From positions 1-30,899 of the forward strand of contig CAYMYX010000019.1 in NCBI GenBank assembly GCA_964394795.1: a DNA stretch of 30,899 nucleotides, read 5' to 3'. Below, piece after piece: positions 1 to 7,200 of the stretch. The DNA is from CAYFUF01 sp964394795 (GTDB taxonomy: Bacteria; Bacillota; Clostridia; Tissierellales; Peptoniphilaceae). The first letter of the stretch is position 1. Every line of letters begins with the position of its first letter. Both the position numbers and the translations under genes were made by a program. The notes under the pieces were generated by a model that was not told the origin of the DNA, made no database searches, and saw only the letters and a program-made list of their open reading frames with translations.

Positions 1-26
1 TAGGGTATAGTGGTAGCCATTAGAAA

Positions 27-60
27 AAGGACCTGGCAATTTGCCAAGTCCTTCTTTTTT
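27..60. terminator. Bidirectional rho-independent terminator
   Basis: Positions 27-38 pair with 42-53 (12 bp, one C/A mismatch, 3-nt loop). On the plus strand a T-tract follows (54-60). On the minus strand the A-run at 24-28 supplies a T-tract. It therefore can end both a plus-strand gene outside the window and nagB, which is convergent. Confidence 0.8.
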
Positions 61-79
61 TATCAGGATAAATTAACAC

Positions 80-796
80 TTATTCGTAGGTCTTTTCCAA
101 CTTAGAAGCAGCAGCCTCGTCGATAATCACGGTGACGTTGGGGTGATGTTGCAGCACAGATGCTGGACTGTCGACGGAAACTTCACCTTCGATCATGTCA
201 TGAACCGCGTCAGCTTTTTTGTCGCCGTAGGCGAGCATGATGACTTCCTTACTGTCCATGATGGACTTGATGCCCATGGTGATAGCCTTAGTTGGAACGT
301 CTTCTTTAGCATTGAAGAAACGTTGGTTGGCTTCAATGGTGGAAGGGGTGAGATCGGCAATGTGGGTCGTTGCATCGGCAGGGGTTCCTGGCTCGTTGAA
401 GCCGATGTGGCCGTTGGGGCCAACACCTAAAACCTGTAAGTCAATTGGATTTTCTTCAATGATTTGGTCGTAGCGACGACACTCTTCTTCGAGGTCACTA
501 GCCTTACCGTTAGGTACGTTGGTATCCTTAAAGTCTCTGAATTGGAAGAGGTTGTCCATCATAAAGTAGTGGTAACTTTGGGTGTTGTCATCTTCTAGTC
601 CGACATATTCATCCAGATTGATGGTGGTAACATCTGTAAAGTCGAGATCGGATCTCACCATTTCCTGGTACAGAGTAATGGGTGATGACCCGGTGGCAAG
701 GCCAAGGGTTTTCGCACCGGATGTCACTGCTTTTTCTAGAATTTCGAAGGCGACTTTTCCGCCTTCTTCTTGGGATTTTACAATAATTACTTTCAT
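80..796 (-). CDS. nagB: Glucosamine-6-phosphate deaminase
   Basis: Converts glucosamine 6-phosphate to fructose 6-phosphate and ammonia, moving amino sugars into glycolysis in the cytosol. The 238-residue protein has the full family length of the short Gram-positive form. Visible motifs are GLATGSSP near residue 32 (phosphate binding), NLDEY with D62 and E63 (general base region), and GVGPNGHIGFNEP with H130 and E135 (ring-opening site). Gram-negative enzymes have Asp-Gly-His here; Asn-Gly-His is what I recall for Gram-positive enzymes, so this is not a defect. The start at 796 is supported by GAGGA at 803-807. It is transcribed away from gpmI, with a terminator on each side, so it is probably monocistronic. 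No glmS-type riboswitch is visible upstream. Confidence 0.97.
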   Translation of the reverse strand: MKVIIVKSQEEGGKVAFEILEKAVTSGAKTLGLATGSSPITLYQEMVRSDLDFTDVTTINLDEYVGLEDDNTQSYHYFMMDNLFQFRDFKDTNVPNGKASDLEEECRRYDQIIEENPIDLQVLGVGPNGHIGFNEPGTPADATTHIADLTPSTIEANQRFFNAKEDVPTKAITMGIKSIMDSKEVIMLAYGDKKADAVHDMIEGEVSVDSPASVLQHHPNVTVIIDEAAASKLEKTYE

Positions 797-874
797 TCTG
801 TGTCCTCGTTTTGCAAAGCTTTCAAATTAGCTGTTTACCATATACAATTTTAATACGTTTAATTAAACCACTTT

Positions 875-930
875 ATAAAAAATCGGTCAACAGGCTAGAA
901 CCGTTATCTGCACTAGCGTTGACCGAATTT
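875..930 (-). terminator. Terminator after gpmI
   Basis: 883-891 pairs perfectly with 918-926, and an inner stem 894-898 pairs with 913-917. Reading the minus strand, the hairpin is followed by a T-run (complement of 877-882). It ends the fprA-gpmI transcript ahead of nagB. A T-rich stretch on the other side (927-952) would also allow plus-strand termination, but no plus-strand gene ends here. Confidence 0.75.
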
Positions 931-954
931 TCTAGTTTTTTAATATTTTTTTGC

Positions 955-2565
955 TTACTCAGCGTCCTGAGCCAGAAGGGACTCATCCCAAGAGGCTGGC
1001 TTCTCCAAGCCCAAGATTTCCACGACGGTTGCGGCAACGTTGGATAGGCCGGCTACGCCATCCTTGCTCTTATCCAGTTTAAAACGGTCGGTGGGATCAA
1101 GGATAAAGAAAGGGACGGGGTTCATCGAGTGAGCCGTCTTAATAATTAGCTGGCCGGTCTTCTTGTCTTCTTGGACCATATCGTCTGCATTGCCGTGGTC
1201 GGCAGTGATAAGGACGGTGTAGCCTAATTGTTTGGCTACGGGGAGGACTCGGCTAAGACCTAGGTCAACAGCTTCGACACCGATTCGAGCTGCGTCGAAA
1301 GACCCGGTGTGGCCTACCATGTCGCCGTTAGGGTAGTTGATTCTGAGGAAGCGGTATTGGTCGGTGGCCATCGCCTTCAATAACTCATCCGTGATTTCTG
1401 CGGATTTCATCCAGGGCCTTTGGTCGTAAGGGACGTTATCTGATTTCACTTCGACCCAAGTTTCCAAAAGGTCGGAGAACTTTTCTTGGCGATTCCCGTT
1501 CCAGAAGTAGGTGACGTGACCAAACTTTTGGGTTTCAGAACAAGCAAACTCGTTGACGTCGTTTTGCACCAAGTACTCGGTCAGGGTGTTGTGAATCTGT
1601 GGTGGGTTGACGAGATAGTGAGAAGGGACGTGGAGGTCGCCGTCGTATTCCAGCATACCGGCATAGAAGACCTTAGGCACTTCGCCTCTCTCAAAGTAAG
1701 GGAAGTCTTCCGCTTCGAAGGCCATACTCATCTCAATCGCCCGATCTCCTCTAAAGTTGAAGAAGATGACGGAATCGCCGTCTTCGATTTTACCGACGGG
1801 TTGTAGGTCGTCAGCGATGACGAAAGGAGGCAGGTCTTGGTCAAGGGCACCGGTCTCTTCGCGGAGAGTTTGATAGGCTTCGGTAGCAGAAGGGAACATC
1901 CGGGCTTGGCCGCGAACGTGGGCTTCCCAGCCTCTTCGGACCATGGCCCAATCTGCTTGGTACCGGTCCATGGTGATGTTCATCCGACCGCCGCCACTAG
2001 CGAAGCGGGCGTTGAAACTGTCGTCATTTAAACATTGGAAGAAAGCTTCCATATCGTCGATATAGCTTTGTCCGCTGGTAGGGGGAACATCTCGTCCATC
2101 CAAGAGGGCATGGACGCGAACTTCCTTAACACCTTCTTCTTTGGCTCTGGTTATAAGTGCCTTCAGGTGGTTGATGTTGGAGTGGACGTTACCGTCGGAC
2201 AAGAGGCCGATAAAGTGCAACTTGCTGTGGTTGGTCTTGGCGTTTTGGACTGCCGCCAACCAGCTGGTTGACTGGAAGATTGCCCCACTTTCAATAGATT
2301 CGTTTACCAGCTTGGCTCCCTGGGCGTAGACTTGACCAGCTCCAAGGGCGTTGTGGCCAACTTCACTGTTGCCCATGTCGTCATCGGAGGGAAGTCCGAC
2401 TGCCGTGCCATGAGCGCGTAGGGAAATCCAAGGTTTTTCCGCGTACAAGCGGTCGAGGGTAGGGGTTTTGGCAGCCTTAACGGCGTCACCTATCTCCTTG
2501 CCTTCGGGGCTTATGCCCATGCCGTCCATGACGATAAGGACGACTTTATTTTGATTTGTTGTCAT
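955..2565 (-). CDS. gpmI: 2,3-Bisphosphoglycerate-independent phosphoglycerate mutase, long type
   Basis: Interconverts 3- and 2-phosphoglycerate in glycolysis; a two-domain, metal-dependent alkaline-phosphatase-superfamily enzyme. The start is set at 2565 by AAGGAT at 2572-2577; an in-frame ATG 18 codons upstream has no ribosome site. The 536-residue product has the metal-binding VMDGMG (D14), the phospho-serine loop DMGNSEVGH (S67), HALLDGRDVPP and a C-terminal TADHGNADD. The phrase GHNALGAGQVYAQGAKLV after the serine, and the length (common bacterial GpmI is about 510), match the plant/kinetoplastid subclass as I remember it. It lies 58 bp after fprA with no terminator between, so co-transcription is likely. 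Confidence 0.95.
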   Translation of the reverse strand: MTTNQNKVVLIVMDGMGISPEGKEIGDAVKAAKTPTLDRLYAEKPWISLRAHGTAVGLPSDDDMGNSEVGHNALGAGQVYAQGAKLVNESIESGAIFQSTSWLAAVQNAKTNHSKLHFIGLLSDGNVHSNINHLKALITRAKEEGVKEVRVHALLDGRDVPPTSGQSYIDDMEAFFQCLNDDSFNARFASGGGRMNITMDRYQADWAMVRRGWEAHVRGQARMFPSATEAYQTLREETGALDQDLPPFVIADDLQPVGKIEDGDSVIFFNFRGDRAIEMSMAFEAEDFPYFERGEVPKVFYAGMLEYDGDLHVPSHYLVNPPQIHNTLTEYLVQNDVNEFACSETQKFGHVTYFWNGNRQEKFSDLLETWVEVKSDNVPYDQRPWMKSAEITDELLKAMATDQYRFLRINYPNGDMVGHTGSFDAARIGVEAVDLGLSRVLPVAKQLGYTVLITADHGNADDMVQEDKKTGQLIIKTAHSMNPVPFFILDPTDRFKLDKSKDGVAGLSNVAATVVEILGLEKPASWDESLLAQDAE

Positions 2566-2623
2566 GAAGAATCCTTCTTTCTTGACTTGAACCGGATAAA
2601 TACTGGTCTGAATGATCAAAGAC

Positions 2624-3856
2624 CTAAATATCCAGCATGTTCGTGTAATTATCTAGGCGGTGGTCAACCAAGTTGTCTGCCATCTTTCTGGCTAGGACGC
2701 GTGCTTGCTCGATGTCTTCTTCCTTCGCTGCATTTTTCACTTCGACGGTCTCTTCGATGCGTTCGAACTTTTGAGACTCGGCAAATGCATTAAGTTCCTT
2801 CAAAGCACCGCCGGACCATGAGTAGGAACCAAAGGTAGCAATCGTGTGGTTTTCCATCTTGTTCTCTTCTAAAATGTTAACCAAGTTTTGCATTGGTGGG
2901 AATAGAGCGTTGTTATATGTGCAAGATCCAAGGATCAGGCCGCGATACTTCCACACCTCGTTGAGAATGTAGGAGGGGTGAGTCTTGGCGACGTCAAAGA
3001 TTTGCACGTTCTTAATGCCCTGTACAGCAAGTTCGCGGGCAATTGCCTCGGCGACGAGCTCGGTGTTTCCGTACATGGACCCGTAAACGATGACGACGCC
3101 TTCTTCCACTTGCCATGTTGCCAAGTTCTGATACAGCTTGATGATTCTCTCTGGCTTATCTCGCCAAACCGGGCCATGCACCGGGCAAATCATCTTTATC
3201 TCAAGTCCTTCCAGCTTCTTTAGGGCGTTTTGTGCCTGTCTGGAGAACTTGCCTACGATATTGGTGTAGTAGCGGGCAGTTTGGTCTGCATAGTACTTCC
3301 AGTTGATTTCGTCGTCGAAGATGGGGCCGTCAAGGGCGCCAAAGCCACCGAAGATATCTTGGCTGAAGAGAATCTTGGATTCAGCTTCGTAGCTGACCAT
3401 GGATTCAGGCCAATGGACCATAGGGGTCATAAAGAATTGTAGGCTGTGCTTGCCCAGTTCCAACTTGTCGCCTTCGGCAACGATTTGGATCTCTTCGGCA
3501 GGGATGCCGTAGAAGCCTTCAATAAATTCTGCGGTCTTCTTGTTACCCACAATTTGTACGTTAGGGTAGAGTCTCTTGATGAATTGAATGGAACCAGAGT
3601 GGTCGGGCTCCATATGGTGGACGACGAGGTAGTCAAGGTCGCGGCCATCCAAAGCGCGCTGGAGCTTGTCGACGAAATCGTCAACTTTGGTAATCTTTAC
3701 CGTGTCCAAAAGAGCAGTTTTCTCGTCTACAATCAGGTAGGAGTTGTAGGTTACGCCGTGGTCCAAGGGCCATTGGTTCTCAAACAGCGCCGTTTCCCGG
3801 TCATTTACGCCGATGTAGTGTAAAAAATCATTCATCTGTACAGTTAAGGTATTCAT
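2624..3856 (-). CDS. fprA: FprA-family A-type flavoprotein (flavodiiron oxygen/NO reductase)
   Basis: Reduces O2 to water and/or NO to N2O at a di-iron site, protecting anaerobes; electrons come from rubredoxin or a reduced flavin partner, not encoded here. Of 410 residues, the first ~250 form a metallo-beta-lactamase-like domain with di-iron ligands visible as HHMEPDH, a further His in MVHWPE and CPVHGP. The C-terminal ~150 form a flavodoxin domain with the FMN phosphate loop YGSMYGNTE and a SYSWSGG loop. There is no rubredoxin or flavin-reductase extension. The start at 3856 is preceded by TGGAGG at 3861-3866 (4-nt spacing); the ATG 13 codons upstream lacks a ribosome site. It is divergent from the giant activase fusion and probably co-transcribed with gpmI. 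Confidence 0.95.
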   Translation of the reverse strand: MNTLTVQMNDFLHYIGVNDRETALFENQWPLDHGVTYNSYLIVDEKTALLDTVKITKVDDFVDKLQRALDGRDLDYLVVHHMEPDHSGSIQFIKRLYPNVQIVGNKKTAEFIEGFYGIPAEEIQIVAEGDKLELGKHSLQFFMTPMVHWPESMVSYEAESKILFSQDIFGGFGALDGPIFDDEINWKYYADQTARYYTNIVGKFSRQAQNALKKLEGLEIKMICPVHGPVWRDKPERIIKLYQNLATWQVEEGVVIVYGSMYGNTELVAEAIARELAVQGIKNVQIFDVAKTHPSYILNEVWKYRGLILGSCTYNNALFPPMQNLVNILEENKMENHTIATFGSYSWSGGALKELNAFAESQKFERIEETVEVKNAAKEEDIEQARVLARKMADNLVDHRLDNYTNMLDI

Positions 3857-4008
3857 TCTTCCTCCACATTCCATATTTAAACTAGTCTTATCCAAATTTT
3901 GTGCGAAATTAACAGACGATTTCTATTAGACTCTGTCTATTATCCTTCTAGGATTCGCAAAAAATCTAGAGTTTACCTTCCTCTTCAATTATATACTAAT
4001 CCATTCAA

Positions 4009-4035
4009 TTGAAACATCAAGTTTTGAAACATCAA
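4009..4035. repeat. Tandem 12-bp repeat at the fprA promoter
   Basis: TTGAAACATCAA occurs at 4009-4020 and again, identical, at 4024-4035 (15-bp period). Each copy is itself a TTGA-N4-TCAA dyad. Relative to the leftward -10 TATAAT (3993-3988) the copies cover the -35 zone, where no good -35 hexamer exists. This looks like a binding site for a regulator of fprA; which one is unknown. Confidence 0.5.
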
Positions 4036-4069
4036 AATTTACATAAGAATGATAATGATTTGGTAATTA

Positions 4070-4098
4070 TTGATTAGAATCAATTTTTGAGTTATGAT
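4070..4098 (+). promoter_or_regulatory. Promoter of the activase fusion with FNR-type palindrome
   Basis: -35 TTGATT (4070-4075) and -10 TATGAT (4093-4098) are 17 bp apart. The -35 lies inside TTGATTAGAATCAA (4070-4083), an exact TTGAT-N4-ATCAA, the consensus of E. coli FNR; the full dyad runs 4069-4084. Its centre would be about -28 from the predicted start, a position that normally means repression. Confidence 0.55.
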
Positions 4099-4104
4099 AT
4101 ATCT

Positions 4105-4122
4105 GCTTGTTTGGAAACAAGC
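4105..4122 (+). promoter_or_regulatory. Perfect palindrome at the predicted transcript start
   Basis: GCTTGTTTGGAAACAAGC has 8-bp arms around GG. It begins at about +1 of the predicted rightward transcript. It could be an operator or a 5'-end hairpin that stabilises the mRNA; the sequence does not decide. Confidence 0.4.
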
Positions 4123-4257
4123 CGTTTAGACGCGAAAATGCGTGAATATCAACCTTACAATTATTTGGATGGCCTAAAAAGTCATTCAAAATCACTTTAC
4201 AGAAGACACAGCAAAACACCAAGAAACACCTAGAAACAAGATTGAGAAAGGGACAAT

Positions 4258-7200
4258 ATGAAAATACATGCAGGATTGGATGTAGGCTCAACGACCGTTA
4301 AGGTAGTTGCCCTCGACGAGAATGAAAATGTAATTTTCTCCGTATACCGCAGGCACAAGAGCGACGTCAAACTGACGGTAAAGCAGGTGCTTATCGAGCT
4401 TTACGAACAGGTCGGCAACGCCACCGTGCGCATGAACGTTACCGGTTCAGGCGGCATGTTTGTTGAAAAGAACTTAGGCATTACCTTCATCCAAGAGGTA
4501 ATCGCAGGAACCAAGGCAATCCGTGAATTCCTACCTCACACCGACGTCATCATCGAGTTGGGCGGCGAGGACTCTAAAATTACTTACTTATCTGGCAACG
4601 TCGAGCAGCGAATGAACTCCATCTGCGCAGGCGGTACCGGCGCTTTTATTGACCAGATGGCCAACCTTCTGGACACCGACGCTTCCGGCCTCAACGAACT
4701 GGCTTACGGCTTTGAAAAATTGTATCCTGTCGCTTCCCGCTGTGGCGTTTTCGCCAAGACGGACATCCAAGCTCTGATGAACGACGGTGCTTCTAACGAA
4801 GACATCGCCATGAGCGTCTTCCAATCGGTTGTCAACCAAACCATCTCCAACTTGGCTTGCGGACGTCCTATCGAAGGAAATATCACCTTCCTTGGTGGCC
4901 CTCTCCACTTCTTGGAGAATCTGAGAGAGCGCTTCATCGAAACCTTAGGCGACGACGGCAACACCTTTACCACGCCGGAGAACGGTCAACTTTATGTGGC
5001 CATGGGCGCAGCCCTCGAAGCCAGAGACAATGCTGAAAACATCTCCCTCCAAGAGTTGATTGACCGCATCAATAGCGGCGTTATCTTGGAAGATGAAGAA
5101 GAGGAAATGAAGACCCTAGAGCCTCTTTTCGATTCGGAAGATGACTACCAAGCTTTCCTTGAAGACCACAAGACTGACAAAGAGGTTTACGGCGACTTGG
5201 CGACCTACAAGGGACCTGTCTATTTGGGTGTCGATGCAGGTTCAACCACATCCAAGATGGTCCTGATTGGTGAAGACAACCAAATTCTGTTCACTCACTA
5301 TTCCAACAACAAGGGCAAGCCCCTTGAGCACGTTTTAGAAAACCTCCTACATATCTATGAAGAGATGAACGAGGATACCTACATTGCCAGCTCCGGTATC
5401 ACCGGCTACGGCGAGGACTTCATCAAGTCAGCGTTGAATATCGACAACGGTGAGGTAGAGACCATTGCCCACTACACCGCTGCCCACTACTTCAACCCTG
5501 ATGTTGACTTCATCTTAGACATCGGTGGCCAAGATATGAAGGCCATGCACATTTCCAACGGCGTCATCGACTCCATCCAGTTGAATGAAGCGTGTTCATC
5601 CGGTTGCGGGTCCTTCCTATCCACCTTTGCCGCATCGGTCGGCATGACCGTTGAGGAATTCCAACAGGTTGCCCTTTATGCGAGAAATCCTGCTGACCTA
5701 GGCAGCCGTTGTACCGTCTTTATGAACTCCAAGGTAAAGCAGGCGCAAAAGGAAGGCGCTGAGGTTGGCGACATCGCAGCAGGCCTTTGCTACTCGGTTA
5801 TCAAAAATGCCATCCAAAAGGTTATCAAGGTAAGAGACCCCGAGAGCCTAGGTGAAAACCTGGTTGTTCAGGGCGGTACCTTCTATGGCGACGCTATCCT
5901 CCGCACCTTTGAGCGGATCACGGGCAGGAAGACGACTCGTCCATCCATCGCGGGATTGATGGGTGCTATGGGTATGGCCCTCATTGCGAAAGATAGGTCC
6001 ACCGGTGCGTCTAAGATTAAGACGCCTGCCGAGCTTCAAGAGTTCAGTTACACCCAAAAGAGCGCTCGCTGTGGGATCTGTTCCAACAACTGTGCGCTGA
6101 CCATCAACATCTTCAGCGACGGTGGTCGCTACATTTCCGGTAACCGCTGTGAGCGTGGAGCCGGCATCAAGCGAGAAGATAACGGTCTACCTAACCTGTA
6201 TAAGTACAAGTATGACCGCATGTTCAACCACTACGACAACGTGGACGAGAACCACGCGAAGTTCCCTGCGGTGGGTATTCCACGCGTATTGAACATGTAT
6301 GAAAATTATCCTTTCTGGCACACCTTCTTCACGAAGCTTGGTTTCCCGGTCGTCCTTTCCAGCGAAAGTGACCGACAGACTTATGAGAAGGGTATCGGCT
6401 ATATCTCCTCGGAGACGGTTTGCTATCCGGCGAAAATTTCCCATGGCCACATTGAGGACTTGGTTGAGAAGGACGTGAAGTTTGTCTTCTATCCAAGTGT
6501 CTTCTACGAGCATAAAGAATTCGAGAAGTCCGACCACCAGATCAACTGTCCTGTGGTCATCGGCTTCCCTGAAGTTATCCAAAACAACGTATCTTCCTTA
6601 GAGAAGAACAACGTGACTTTCATGTATCCTTTCGTGTCCTTTAAGGATCAGAAGACCATCACCAGCCGCTTGACGGAGGTCTTTGACCAGTTTGAAATTG
6701 ATGGACAAGACTACCACATCGACAAGAAGTTCATTAAGAATGCGGTAGATGCAGCTTGGCAAGAGCAGCAAGAATTTAATGAAGACATCCGCCGCGAAGG
6801 CAAGAGAGCCCTTGACTGGGTGAATGCCGAAGAGGGAAGAAAAGGTATCGTTCTTGCAGGCCGCCCTTACCACATCGACGGTGAAGTGAACCACGGTATT
6901 CCTGATCTGATTAACGGTATGGGCATCGCAGTATTATCTGAAGATGCGGTTGCCTTTAATATTGAAGACATGAGCCAAGACCTCCGGGTCCTTGACCAGT
7001 GGGTTTACCACTCCAGATTGTACCGGGCTGCGGAATTCCTAGCAGACCAACCAAACCTTGAGCTCGTCCAGTTGAACTCCTTCGGCTGCGGTCTTGACGC
7101 GGTCACTACCGACCAGGTCCAGGAAATTTTGGAAGCCAAGGGAAGAATCTACACCGTTCTGAAGATTGACGAAGTCTCCAACTTGGGTGCGGCAAAGATT

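Larger units (their letters stand above)
3857..4257. promoter_or_regulatory. Divergent control region between fprA and the activase fusion
   Basis: A 400-bp AT-rich gap without a supportable gene. It contains a leftward TATAAT (complement of 3988-3993), two direct copies of a 12-bp motif (4009-4020 and 4024-4035), a rightward promoter with an FNR-like palindrome (4069-4098), and a 153-nt leader for the rightward gene that begins with an 18-nt palindrome (4105-4122) and a smaller hairpin (4130-4143). Confidence 0.7.

Noticed and set aside
1..23. Tail of an upstream plus-strand gene
   Set aside because: One frame ends in a stop at 21-23 just before the terminator, which is suggestive, but seven codons cannot be identified. 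It is also not a tRNA end.
814..832. Possible catabolite-control (cre) site before nagB
   Set aside because: A TGAAAGCTTTGCAA-like stretch on the minus strand has two mismatches at conserved positions, including the central CG, so I do not call it.
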